Source: Mantis religiosa (lineage: Eukaryota > Arthropoda > Insecta > Mantodea > Mantidae). Taken from it: a DNA stretch of 64,000 nt. Shown here piece by piece: positions 20,791-31,399 of this stretch. The stretch is taken from NCBI GenBank assembly GCA_030765055.1, contig CM060953.1, positions 179,034,709 through 179,098,708 of the forward strand, given 5' to 3'. The notes beneath the pieces were generated by a model. It did no database searches and had not been told where the DNA came from. It was given only the letters and a program-made list of their open reading frames with translations. Every line of letters begins with the position of its first letter. Position 1 is the stretch's first letter. The translations under genes and the position numbers were made by a program.

Positions 20791-21090
20791 CAATTGTCAT
20801 TGCGAAGCATGCCTCCCAGCCATGCAGTTCAATTATTACCATACTCCTTTATATCCAGTCACCGAGGTATAGACTTTATAATCTAATTAAATTGAAAACA
20901 ATTATAGTCCAGCATTAAATACAGAAAAGCACCATGGAAAGACAAACGCAACCATTTCTATGCACTCTAGTGTACTCATCCGCGTCAGGAAGGCATTTTC
21001 AAGTCATCTATAGCACTGACCTAAACAAAGTTTGCTGGAAATGCACATATTTGCAATACGACCATATGATTACAAATAATGCAACAGCTA
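20791..21090. other. No gene recognised
   Basis: Spacer, possibly including unrecognised RT sequence of the LINE on its left. Confidence 0.45.
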
Positions 21091-21092
21091 TA

Positions 21093-21819
21093 CAGGGCGT
21101 TACAAAAAGGTACGGCCAAATTTTCAGGAAACATTCCTCACGCACAAGGAAAGAAAATATGTTATGCGGACATGTGTCCGGAAACGCTTAATTTCCATGT
21201 TAGAGCTCATTTAATTACTTCTCTTCAAATCACATTAAACATGGAATGAAAACACACGACAACAGAACGTACCAGCATGACTTCAAACACTTTATTACAG
21301 GAAATGTTCAAAATGTCCTCCGTTAGCGAGGTTACATGCATCCATCCTCCGTCGCATGGAATCCCTGATGCGCTGATGCAGCCCTGGAGAATGGCGTATT
21401 GTATCACAGCCGTCCACAATACGAGCACGAAGAGTCTCTACATTTGGTACCGGGGTTGCGTAGACAAGAGCTTTCAAATGCCCCCATAAATGAAAGTCAA
21501 GAGGGTTGAGGTCAGGAGAGCGTGGAGGCCATGGAATTGGTCCGCCTCTACCAATCTATTGGTCACCGAATCTGTTGTTGAGAAGCGTACGAACACTTCG
21601 ACTGAAATGTGCAGGAGCTCCATCGTGCATGAACCACAATGGGTATTTTGACATTTGTCTGCACGAATGATTTCAATTTACATTTTAAGAGAAATACTAA
21701 AATGAGCTCTAACATGGAAATTTAGCGTTTCCGGTCACATGTCCACATAACATATTTTCTTTCTTTGTGTGTGAGGAATGTTTCCTGAAAGTTTGGCCGT
21801 ACCTTTTTGTAACATCCTG
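21093..21819 (-). mobile_element. Mariner-like derivative E2 with ~120-bp inverted repeats
   Basis: Second copy of the element at 3694-4406: same ends (CAGGGCGTTACAAAAAGG / CAGGATGTTACAAAAAGG), TA at 21091-21092 and 21820-21821, and only scattered differences over 700 bp. The high similarity at two unrelated sites shows that the deleted form itself was mobilised. Confidence 0.92.
21295..21660 (-). pseudogene. Mariner-like transposase, C-terminal remnant (E2)
   Basis: Same protein piece as in E1: HDGAPAHFSRSVRTLLNN, then an in-frame TAG, then WPPRSPDLNPLDFHLWGHLK, KALVYATPVPNVETLRARIVDG and GGHFEHFL with stop at 21295-21297. Unlike E1, the region CDTIRHSPGLHQRIRDSMRR is intact, so the 14-bp loss in E1 happened after the copies separated. 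Confidence 0.85.
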
Positions 21820-21849
21820 TATGTTTTAATTTACATCCTAAAGCAAAAA

Positions 21850-21940
<91 letters not shown>
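21850..21940. repeat. (TA)n microsatellite
   Basis: About 45 TA dinucleotides. Confidence 0.95.
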
Positions 21941-21944
<4 letters not shown>

Positions 21945-22330
21945 ATATGAACTGCACAGAGCAAATTAATCAGCAGTACGGAACACCTACAAAAATTCCG
22001 TTTGCACAAATGTCGAACACCATAAGCTTGTATGTGAGTTAAGGCTTAATTAACACTCTCACATTCGCGTGGGTGATAATTTTAAAGCTCCAGCGCCCAA
22101 ATACCTATACACAATTTACTGACGTACCTAAAGCTAACATCGCGGCAGTTTAATTAAATTTTGTCAGAATTAATCTGAAGCAAACAATTCGAAATTCATC
22201 AAAGTAAAACGCAAAATTATTTTCGTTTGCCTTTCCAGTTTCCCCACCACTTGCCGATAGCAGCACAAAGTACGCTATTCCACCCACGTACATTTTAGTA
22301 TAAGCTCTACGCCTTTTTTTTATAACTTTA
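21941..22330. other. No gene recognised
   Basis: Unassigned AT-rich spacer. Confidence 0.5.
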
Positions 22331-22544
22331 CGTTCTAAAAGGTTAAGTCATATTGGACGAAGAATGAAATTTGTGAAATGAGTCCAGTGTCCATAAAGCT
22401 TAGAGTTACCAGACATTCTTACTTCAGGATGAGGGAAAACCTTGAAAAAAACTTTATCCAGATAACAGGCCCTGGCCGAGATTCGAACTCGTGATCTCTT
22501 GAAGGTGAGGCAGACGCGCTACCATCTACGCTACCAAGGTGAGC
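22331..22544 (-). repeat. SINE family A copy
   Basis: Minus-strand copy with tail, body and tRNA-like head (GTAGCGTAGATGGTAGCGCG, GAGTTCGAATCTCGG). Confidence 0.88.
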
Positions 22545-22837
22545 TTCTTACGGTTGTCCAAATATACAACCATTATATCGAATTTAATTAGAATGAAAGC
22601 TATTTACTGCAAATTATAGAAAAAAGTATTTTATTTTTCATGTTAATATTATATTATTGTAAAATATTTGTAATGTTTTCATTTTATAAAGTGCGATTCA
22701 ATCCCATATATTTTTATGACATCTAAATGGAACTTTTTTCCTCTTCCAAAACGCATTTGATCTCGCAGGCAGCATATTTTAAACTAAACTTTTTCTGAGA
22801 AACAAACCATATCTAATATGACTTGTGGATGTGTGCA
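22545..22837. other. No gene recognised
   Basis: AT-rich spacer. Confidence 0.5.
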
Positions 22838-23033
22838 GTGTCGTTTAACTCCGGCTTTTACAACATGTGGCACCGCAGATGGTGACACTGATGATACATA
22901 AGACGAAGATGGACTACCGGCGGAATAAGATGGCGGGGGAAACCGGAGATAACCAGAAAACCCGCCTCAGCGCCATGTTGTCCAGCACAAATCTCACTTT
23001 GCGGTCGCCTGGGATCGAACCCTGGCCGCCAAT
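22838..23033 (-). repeat. SINE family B copy
   Basis: Minus-strand copy reaching into the B-box (GGGTTCGATCCCAGGCGACCGC); the outermost tRNA-like head is missing or diverged. Confidence 0.88.
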
Positions 23034-23438
23034 GTGGAGGTTATGTCGTAATTGCAAACATTTTTAATGACACCCTATAGTTTTTTATATAGCTTCTAAA
23101 AGATTTTATTCTGTAAAATAATATTTTTGTCAACCAAACAGTAATATCGCTAACTTTAAAAACAACTAAGTTAGAAATGAACATATCCAATTGATTAAAT
23201 GTTCAAAACAGGCACAGAAAGATTCTTAGTTCTTTTGTTTTCGCTCACATTACATTTCACATATTAACTGCAATATAAAAGCACGACATTCAACAATGTA
23301 TATCATTTTTGTGTGAAATTAACCATTTATCTATTTGAGTTTTACAACACACACTTTTCTCTACTAGGAATACCTAATTCTCTTGGGCATGCAAAGAGTA
23401 TACAGTTTTAGAAGCATCATTTATCGAGCAGTTCTAAC
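23034..23438. other. No gene recognised
   Basis: AT-rich spacer. Confidence 0.5.
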
Positions 23439-23451
23439 AATTCGACCATTG

Positions 23452-24326
23452 AAAGATAGGGTCAGACGGAAAAATTCAATGTCATAGTCGGAATTTGAAT
23501 CACGGATCTCCTTGTTGCCGTCCAGCCGCTCTAACCCTTGAGCTACTATGGTCAACGTGCCGACATGACATTAAATTGCCCAACTGACTCGTGTTTCTCT
23601 CGGTAAACCACTTAGGAGATCTCATAAACACATCAGACAACTACTTTAATGGCGACTTACTATGCTGTAAGTACTTTAAGGCCCGGGCTTTATAGTAAAC
23701 CACTATTAGGTCAATTAATGGATATTTATTGTTCTTTCACACTGGCCGTGTGTAGGCTAAAGTAAGGAAAGATAGAGTCGGAATGAAAAATTCAATGCCA
23801 TAGCCGGGATTTGAACCACGGATCTTTTGCTCTCCGTCCAGCTGCTCTAACCATTATACTACTATGGTCAACGTGCCGACATGACATTAAATTCTCCAAC
23901 TGACTCTTGTTTCTCCCGGTAAACCACTTAGGAGTTCTCATAAACACATGAGAGCCTTAATGGCGACTTACTTCCATACTTTAGCCTATACATAGCTAGT
24001 GTGAAAGAACAATTAATTTCCAATAATTGACCTAATAGTGGTTAATTATAAAGCCCGGGCGTTAAAGTACTTACATGTTGTAAGTCCTCATTAAGGTAGT
24101 CTCAGGTGTTTATGAGAACTCCTAAGTGGTTTACCGGGAGAAACACGAGTCAGTTGGAGAATTTAATGTCATGTCCGCACGTTGGCCATAGTAGCTCAAG
24201 GGTTAGAGCGGCTGGACGGTAACCACAAAATCCGTCGTTCAAATCCCGGCTATGGCATTGAATTTTTCAGTCTGACTCTACCTTTCCATACTTTGGCCTA
24301 CACACGGCCAGAGTGAAAGAACAGTT
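23452..24326 (-). mobile_element. Composite inverted tRNA-like retroposon, copy 1
   Basis: Flanked by AATTCGACCATTG (23439-23451) and AATTCGACTATTG (24327-24339), a 13-bp duplication with one change. It contains three tRNA-like modules: two on the minus strand (about 23560-23470 and 23860-23780) and one on the plus strand (about 24185-24270), each with TAGCTCAA.GGTTAGAGCGGCTGGACGG-type A-box and (GT)TCAAATCCCGGCTATGGCATTGAATTTTTC. The right third is the inverted copy of the left third, so the whole can fold back. Reading minus, each module carries a leader (ACCGGGAGAAACACGAGTCAG) and a 3' end TCTGACTCTAYCTTTC. Two other loci have the same plan. Confidence 0.78.
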
Positions 24327-24339
24327 AATTCGACTATTG

Positions 24340-25511
24340 TTTAAATTCTATTGAATTCTACGATTCCCATTGTTTTTATGTGTAATAAAGCACCTTTACG
24401 ATTTTTAACTGAATTAAGATTAGTCGGATATAAGATGGAGTTTTATTTTAAGAATAATTAGTTGAAAAATGAGTATCAAATGTTCATGTTAACGTATCAC
24501 ATCAGAATTTTTTCTTCAATAATATGCATTTTTGTATTTATTTAGCTGGTCAGAAAATTTCGCTATTTCCCATGAAATCCCTAAATGGGATTCAAAAATG
24601 TCTTGTCTATCTACTAGGTAAGTAAAGATAGATAAAATATACTTATTCAAACTTGAACAAATCAACATAATTATGTTCTTCTGCTAACTGATTCTGCCAA
24701 AACTGTCCAAAACGTAACTGTAGTTTACTTTGTGAAGTCAATACAAGAAAAATTGCACAAATTTGTAACAATTTAATCTTTAGGTTAAGGAAGAGAAGGT
24801 GATGTGCTAGATTTTGGTACCAAAATTAATGCAAATGCTACCGAGCTTTGTCATATTCGAAGTGATACTGTCAATGAAAACGTTTGTAACTTTGTGGTTG
24901 TTATTTTCATTACTGGCGCAGCTTGTCGTGCAAATGTTAGCTGCTAGCCTCAGGGTTTATACATTCTGCACATCTGGTATTGCTCTCCACAACATGCTAC
25001 ACTCAACTGTTTTACTATCCAGACAAGCAATTCTGCTGAAGGGTCTTGAAACTGTATCAGATTTGTGCACCATACACCAGAAAATATATATCTGGAGTAT
25101 TGATTCATATTACATTCTCCACCATTATATAAAATTAATCCATCTATCTATTAATTTTATCAAGATAAAAATTTGTAGGCATGCATGCTTTAACGACAGC
25201 TAAATTGTTGGTACAGTAACTTTTATTCTATTTGTTATGGTACCTTAAATTATTTATAATTGTCTTCAAAGACTATACTAATACATTTCAAGATACAAAT
25301 TTCATTTTTCCAGAAAAATTCTTAATATATGTTATTTTATTCAAAATTGTTAAGGCACTTTCGAGAAAATTAACATGTTTGGAAGAAGAAACACGTAAAG
25401 GCAAGTTTGGAGGAGGGAATTCTGAGGTCACCTTACATGTGCCGTTGTTTTGATTTCTATTTAAAAAGGGTTTGAAAAATTTATAAATTTAAAAACAAAA
25501 ACAAACAAAAT
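24340..25511. other. No gene recognised
   Basis: The 129-codon open frame at 24814-25203 is AT-rich, hydrophobic and without any motif I know; I do not support it as a gene. Confidence 0.45.
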
Positions 25512-26089
25512 TGTGCAAAAATATATGTAATTTTGTGATTGGCTGTAGTAATAATTGTATTACGTAATATAGTGACGTAGTAGCAAATTGACCAATCATA
25601 TAAAAGTAATATATGGGTAGGGATAGTAACGAAGGATTAAACAATTTGGTGTAGAAACCGAAAGAAAATTCGTCTTTCTTTGTGGAACACCGAAGAAATC
25701 GGGCGCTTTTTAAATTGCTCGAAAATATTTAAGTGTTAGTTCAATTGTTTGTTAGTTCACAGTATAAAGTTTTGTGATAATAATTGTAATGGACTTGGTG
25801 TTAAAAGAAATAAACAAAAGATTTATTTCTTATAGAAATTCAAATTAATAATCTTAATGATTTCTTCACCTGTTACGAACCTTGTAACTTAGAGTTGTCA
25901 TTGCTCGTATGTAAGAATATAACAAAAGAATATTAAACGCTAGCCGAGGCATAATTAAGGATTTTCCTGATAACTTCGGGGAACATCTTCATCAAGTCAT
26001 AATATTTTGGACGAAGGTAAGATTGACGAAGTAAGACCAACGCCGGGAAACGAGATACCAGCACGAATCTTGCTATATATGTTGCCACA
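25512..26089 (+). repeat. Candidate 5' LTR followed by leader/primer-binding region
   Basis: The stretch starts TGTGCAAAA and ends TTGCCACA, i.e. short inverted TGTG..CACA. It has a TATA-like TATAAAAG at 25599, AATAAA at 25809, and is followed by AATTTGGGGCATCGAGACC, which resembles the region just after a 5' LTR in insect LTR elements. No partner LTR or gag/pol is seen downstream (a different solo LTR starts at 26202), so this would be a remnant. The boundaries are inferred. Confidence 0.38.
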
Positions 26090-26201
26090 AATTTGGGGCA
26101 TCGAGACCATCAACAACGGAGGTATCCTGCTACAGTAATGTCACACACACAAAGTTTTTTAATGGAATAAAATTCCTCCATAGCTAACTATACAAATATA
26201 T

Positions 26202-26685
26202 TGTAGCGAGGCATTGTTTTGCTGCTGCGCAGTCAGCGCCGGGAGAAAGGTAAGCGGGGAGTAAAAGAGACAGATACCCTAGCCACGTCCACGGAGCGGA
26301 AGAGCACTTTTACTTGCCGAGAGAGTAAGTGCCGGAGAGATGTCTGGACAGTTCCCTCTCCTTCGCCTGCAGATACGAAAGATCATGTTACTCCGGTAAC
26401 TTTCGAGAAACGATGTACAGCTCAGTGTGTTGCACCGGAACTGCTAGTGAGTGAATGAAGTTGGAGATGTCGATGTGCACATTTGAACTGTACCGAGTTG
26501 CAAGTTGAGAACTGATAATCGTGTAGTGAGTGAATTCATTTGTTTGTTTACGTGTGTAAAAGCCATGAGAGACTGTGTTGGTGTATGTTACGTCATCCTG
26601 CTGCAAACTGTCTTTCTACGGAAATAAACAGCACTTTAAAATTCTGCAAACTAGACTTTTAATTTAACAAACCCACAAAGTCACA
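26202..26685 (+). repeat. Solo LTR (Gypsy-type) with ATAT duplication
   Basis: Begins TGTAGCGAGGC and ends AAAGTCACA, with ATAT on both sides (26198-26201 and 26686-26689). AATAAA at 26623-26628 lies about 60 bp before the end, as expected for a polyadenylation signal in an LTR. No internal region is attached. Related copies are at 1-59 and, on the minus strand, at 52730-53279. ATAT duplication is known for Drosophila Gypsy elements of the 17.6/297 type. Confidence 0.85.
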
Positions 26686-26689
26686 ATAT

Positions 26690-27125
26690 AATAAAGAAAG
26701 TAAAAGATGCACGTGCATTTATTTTCTCCACATATTATGGTTAATTTTTATCTCTCTTCTGAAAAATGTTGCCACAAACCAGATATTTATATCTAGTTCG
26801 TAATCGGCATAAATAGCTAAAGGAACTATTTTATTACAAATTTGCTTGTAGGTACAGGAATCCGAAGTGTTAGTCAAATGTTCAAAAGTGGATTGTTAGG
26901 TGCAAAATTTCTTCTTCTTTCCAAGAGATCAAGGAAAGCAACGAAACAGCTATTCGTAGATAATTTAATACTTGCAATTTATCGCTTAGGTAAATACTTT
27001 AAACTTGACTATCATAGACTAAATTAGAATTTTTTTTCTAGATAATAAAATAGCGGTTGAGCTCAAAGTCTTTCTAGGGTAGCTGTTTTTACATAACATA
27101 GATGTGATACAGAGCAATTAAAATC
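26690..27125. other. No gene recognised
   Basis: AT-rich spacer. Confidence 0.5.
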
Positions 27126-27129
27126 TCTT

Positions 27130-27310
27130 ATACTAAACATATAACTCTCTATCCCAAGGTCTCTGGTTCAAATCCAGCCCAGAAGTTGGTTTTTTAAGAC
27201 ACAACCCAATGTCAGACGACTTACTGGCTTGGAAAATAATTCCAGAAGGACGAAATTCTGGAATACCAGCGCCGATGATATGATCCTGGCATTGAGAACA
27301 ACTTTAATAA
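27130..27310 (+). repeat. tRNA-related SINE family F, diverged copy
   Basis: A B-box-like CTGGTTCAAATCCAGCCC is followed about 100 bp on by AAATTCTGGAATACCAGCGCCG and ATGATATGATCCTGGCATTGAG. The tail recurs at 35575-35640 (ACAAAATTCCGACAC..CGGCGCTAATATGATCCTGGCA). Two copies support a dispersed family. Confidence 0.55.
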
Positions 27311-27329
27311 ATATTTTGTGTTCTACTAT

Positions 27330-27430
27330 TAAACGGACATGGGTTAACGAAGCAATTAAGTCATAGACTAGTAAATGCGGAGTCCGCGGTTGAAATCGAC
27401 CAGGATTGTGTTGTCTGAGAGATTTTTTTT
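27330..27430 (+). repeat. Possible degenerate tRNA-like segment
   Basis: GGAGTCCGCGGTTGAAATCGACCAGG has a B-box-like core with inverted arms, preceded by an A-box-like stretch in TTAAGTCATAGACTAG. No second copy is seen, so this is weak. Confidence 0.25.
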
Positions 27431-29039
27431 CTTTTCTTTTTCTTTATGTTTTCGTTAATCTTTCTAATCTTTAACTTCCAAGAACTTTGCAAAACGTTTC
27501 CTTTCCAATTATTTCATTTTATGCAACGGTGTTAAACCCTGTGATGTCACACTGTAAGAACGGGCATTAATAGTTATTTAAAATAGGCACAAGTTGCTTT
27601 AGTACGACGTGGTTTAAGTTCTACGAGTTACTGACTATTATTTTGAAAATATTTACTGCTGCATTTTATCTCGTTTCACATATTTAACGAAATGTATTCT
27701 CAATATTCGAGAAACTGCAGTTTATTGGACTCAAATAAAAGCTGACATTTGCATGATTGAGGAGTAGTTTGGTGGTAACGAGAGAAATCAAGAAACACCG
27801 TTGCTGATGTAGTTTTCGTTTTAAATCCCCCTTTCTCGTTTCAAAAAGTAAAATGGAGAGTAGAAGATGAATCTGACATCCACCAATTGCAATCATAGAA
27901 GCAACTGGACATGACTTTTGGATAGCCCTCCTAAAGAGCCTTAAAAATATAATTATTTTGCAGCAATAACCATTTTCGAACTATTCGTTGTTTTGTAGCA
28001 ATGAAACTATATATTCATTGCCATTGCATGGCTTGATCCTTAAATACATTTTTAATAAGTTTCAATTAAATGTCATCACTGAGTCATGTGTGCAAAATAC
28101 TTCCCTGGTGTAATCGGTTAAGTTACTTTTTGACCTGCCACAATCGGGCAACTTACCTTTTTTGCATTACAATTATGCAGTTCTGCACAAATTAACATAA
28201 GTTGGGTTATATCTAAAACAAAGATATCTAACCTCTCTCAACCGCGTGGACTTAAAATGACAATTTGTAGTACAGGGATCAATACATACTTTTAATACAG
28301 AAGTTGTACGTGAAGTGCTGCAAACGGCGAAGAAAGTAGAAGATGGCTTCGAAGAAACGATACAGACGTGAAAATTTTGTTGAAGGAAGGATGGCGGACT
28401 TGTCTGTTTTAATGGCGTGGGAAATATATCTAACAGTTTATATGGCTGTATGGAGAGGCGCCAGTGTCTAGATGGACTGGACCACGAAAACACACACTAA
28501 ACTGGAATTAATGGCGTATAAGTTTCTAGTTAGTGGGGAAGCTATGACAGGGGAGTTCCAGTACTGGCAACTGCAATCTTTCATTCAAAGTTATGTAGTG
28601 GTTATACCACCACTGTAAAAGCAGGAGCCAGTTCGTGTACTTGCTTCAAGGAATCTTCAACATTTCTACTCAGTAATACCCAGCACAGGCACTTCAGTGA
28701 ATATCCAGCCTCTTGTATATCTGTATTTTAGTATACAGTAAATATACAACATCTTACTTTGATCAGCTATTCCTGTGTTGCATTTTATGGAATAAAAACA
28801 CATTTTTCTTAGAAATTATGCAGTTAGCTAAATTAAACTTTAGTATGAAGAAAACTAGCCCTAATGAACCTTGGTAATTAATACTGTTCTTAAAATAGTA
28901 TTTCTGGAGTCAAAATTTGTGATTCTTATAGAAATGTCAACGCTGAATTTAATCTGTTATTATTTTCTATATAACAGGGATAGTTTAAGAGTAATCTGAT
29001 TTTTAATTTTAAATATATTTTAGTATTTTCATATATGTA
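27431..29039. other. No gene recognised
   Basis: 1.6 kb without a recognisable domain. The minus-strand frame at 28173-28493 has no motif. Confidence 0.5.
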
Positions 29040-29320
29040 TGAATGTGCGACAAGGGAGGAGAAGTAGAGGACCTCCGAGGCTACGATGGTCCCAAGAGTT
29101 CAAGCATGGGCTAAATGCAAAGTAGATTAGAACGGCAAAAGACTGAACAGTCATTTCTATATATAACGATAGAGTATTAATTAAGGATAGACAAAGAACT
29201 GGCATCTTTCAGGGATTTCTCACCTTGTAAGAAACGGTCGAGCTGACCCCACCAGTGGATGGGAGACCCTTGCTCTTAAGGGATGTTTTGGGCTATTTAT
29301 TTGTTTATTTATTTTCATAT
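29040..29320 (+). mobile_element. LINE 3'-end fragment
   Basis: GRRSRGPPRLRWSQEFK-like translation (about 29048-29105) resembles the last residues of LINE ORF2 (GR.S.GRPR.RW.....), followed by a short 3' region and an (ATTT)n-like tail near 29300-29320. Decayed; family not assignable. Confidence 0.45.
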
Positions 29321-29697
29321 ATGCAGCTTTAATTTGGAGTCGTAGACATAATAACCAAAATTCTATTAAAGGGGCCTACACACAAAAGAGTAACAGAAGG
29401 TGATATTTGAATGTTTCAATAATTTTCTCATTTTTAAGTCATTAAAATGAACTTATATATATAGAAATGGAGAATATGGACATACATTTTCCCACACAAT
29501 CTTTTATATCTTATTTCTTCCTTTTGTATGGAGCATCCTTCTTGTCCGGAATTATACTCCAACAATTGGCTACCATTCACCGTTTTTCGATGGTAGATAC
29601 ATATGTCTTTATGAAATATTTCTCCGCATTCATCTGATACATCACTACAGCTCTATGGAAAGAAGTCCAGATGTGAGTCCAAGAATTATACTTTCGA

Positions 29698-29744
29698 GGA
29701 CACACACACGCGCACGCAAGCACGCACGCACGCACACACACATA
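29698..29744. repeat. (CA)n/(CACG)n microsatellite
   Basis: Mixed CACA and CACGCA units. Confidence 0.85.
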
Positions 29745-29756
29745 TAAGCTTTGATA

Positions 29757-30650
29757 ATTTCTTCTTCACTCCAAGGGCTGCCTGTTCCGGCTTAAAACAT
29801 GTCTGACCATCGTTTTCGTGGTCTTCCCGGATGTCTCTTTGCTCTAGGTTTATAGTTTATAACTCTTCTTGGGATCCTATCTCTCGGCATTCTCTCAATA
29901 TGCTCTCTCCATTCATTTCTATACTTTATTATTTTTTCTTCTAAATAACTTATTTCTAAATGTTCTCTTTATTTTAATTTGGGATTTTATCTAAAAGAGT
30001 ACATCCCTTTACTGCTCTTAAAAATCTCATTTCGGCAGCCTGTATCTTGTTTTTGTCTACTTTTGTTAATGCCCATGTTTCAGAACCAAAAAGAAAAGCA
30101 GGCACAGCCATTACTTTATAAAATTTCACCCGTGTTTCTTTTCTGGTTTTAGTTTTTAGGCTTCTATTTATTATGCCGCAGATTTGTTGAAAAATTGGTA
30201 ATTTATTTTTAAAATCATTTTCATATTTATAAGTGACATATGTTCCCAAATATTTAAAACCCGTAACTTGCTCTAAGATAATAGCATCAATTCATATTTT
30301 GGTTCTAACAGTGTCTTTACCTCGAAACGCCATTATTTTTGTTTTATTTGTGGAAATTTTGAAATTATAATTCTTACATAACTTCCGTAAAATATATGCT
30401 GCTCTTTGCAACTCGTCTTCAGTTTTACTTATAATTATTTGGTCATCCGCAAATAGCATCGTCTTAAGAGTAAAATTTGGTGCAAGATGAATGCCTTCGT
30501 CAATCTTAAACATCCACTCTCTAATCAGATCATCTATATAAATTATGAATAAAATAGGAGACAAACTGCAACCCTGCCTTACACCTTGATTTGTATGTAT
30601 CCATTTACTATACATTCCATTTCCAATATGTATGCTGATTGTTGCATCCT
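29757..30650 (-). mobile_element. RTE-like LINE, second copy, 5'-truncated
   Basis: Same family as 1517-2660: minus-strand RT fragment, then a 3' end with GGTCAGACATGTTTTAAGCC..GGCAGCCCTTGGAGTGAAG and a GAAGAAAT tail at 29760. The 5' side breaks off near 30615-30650 against a fragment of an unrelated transposon frame. Confidence 0.82.
29974..30615 (-). pseudogene. Reverse transcriptase fragment (RTE-like), second copy
   Basis: Open segment 30292-30615 carries NQGVRQGCSLSPILFIIYIDDL and TMLFADDQIII (catalytic box), then KISTNKTKIMAFRGK. After a break, 29974-30249 carries YVTYKYENDFKNKLP, KFYKVMAVPAFLFGSETWAL and KIQAAEMRFLRAVKGCTLLD. Stops and a frame change separate the two. The endonuclease and the first RT motifs are missing. 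Confidence 0.87.
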
Positions 30651-30930
30651 TGATATGTATGCTTTGATAATTTCTTGCACAAATTCCTTATATTTAGGGT
30701 CTCTTCTACTTCTAAGGAAGTTTTGTGTAACTTTCTTGAAACATACCCAAGCTAGCTTTTCTTTGTCTGTCATGCGTGCTTCAGAACTTGCCTTGTTAAA
30801 GTTATCGAATATGAGGGGGGTGGGGAAGAAAGAAAACCACTTTTTTATTTTAGCAGCGAATAGACAGGGAATTTGTCAGTAAGATATGCAGACCCTCCGT
30901 CTATTGGATCCATTGCCTTCACAATTGTTT
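30640..30930 (-). pseudogene. Fragment of a transposon-associated arthropod protein, family uncertain
   Basis: Reading minus from 30930: AMDPIDGGSAYLTDKFPVYS, then (about 30773-30660) TDKEKLAWVCFKKVTQNFL and RRDPKYKEFVQEII. This order (AMD..G.G..YL...FP...; EK.AW..FK.V..NFLG....NY.ELV..ML) is familiar from repetitive hypothetical proteins of arthropods that I take to be transposon-derived. A stop and frame change interrupt it. I cannot name the superfamily. Confidence 0.5.
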
Positions 30931-31399
30931 TATTAGGCCCAATTTAATGTGGAGAGGTGGAGCAAGAACAACCAGATTCTTCCTCTGCACATTCCCCCCA
31001 CCCCGATTTTCCAATCTCATTTGGGCCATTATTTTTTACATATTGGGATCTTCTATCGTAATTACTTTGAAATCACCACACATCTGCCACTTAAATGTAT
31101 ATATTTCGTGGATATTTTACTTAGACTTTGAGAGCCAGAAGTACAAAGGATAATGTTGCCAACTAAAAACGTGTAATTTACCACATTTTCCGCAAAGAAA
31201 ATCACATATATCACATGGTAAGATTACTCCAAAACTATCCTTGATGGCACAAATTTATTTCAAATATAAATTTAATAGTGTAAATTTCTTTATAATTACT
31301 TATTTTTATCCCAGAAATAGAAATAAATTCCATTAGAAGTGATGTTTATATATCTTTTAAATTTTTCAAACTGATAAATTATCTGAGATAATGGTTCAT
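30931..31399. other. No gene recognised
   Basis: Unassigned AT-rich sequence left of the TTAA element. Confidence 0.45.

Noticed and set aside
24814..25203. 129-codon hydrophobic open frame
   Set aside because: AT-rich, no recognisable family or start context, no splice or promoter support; likely chance.
26202..26685. Promoter and first exon of a host gene (GC-richer, TATA-free start with open frame 26219-26458)
   Set aside because: The stretch has TGT..ACA ends, ATAT duplications and a diverged inverted copy at 52730; it is a solo LTR.
28173..28493. 106-codon minus-strand frame
   Set aside because: No motif, no supporting context.
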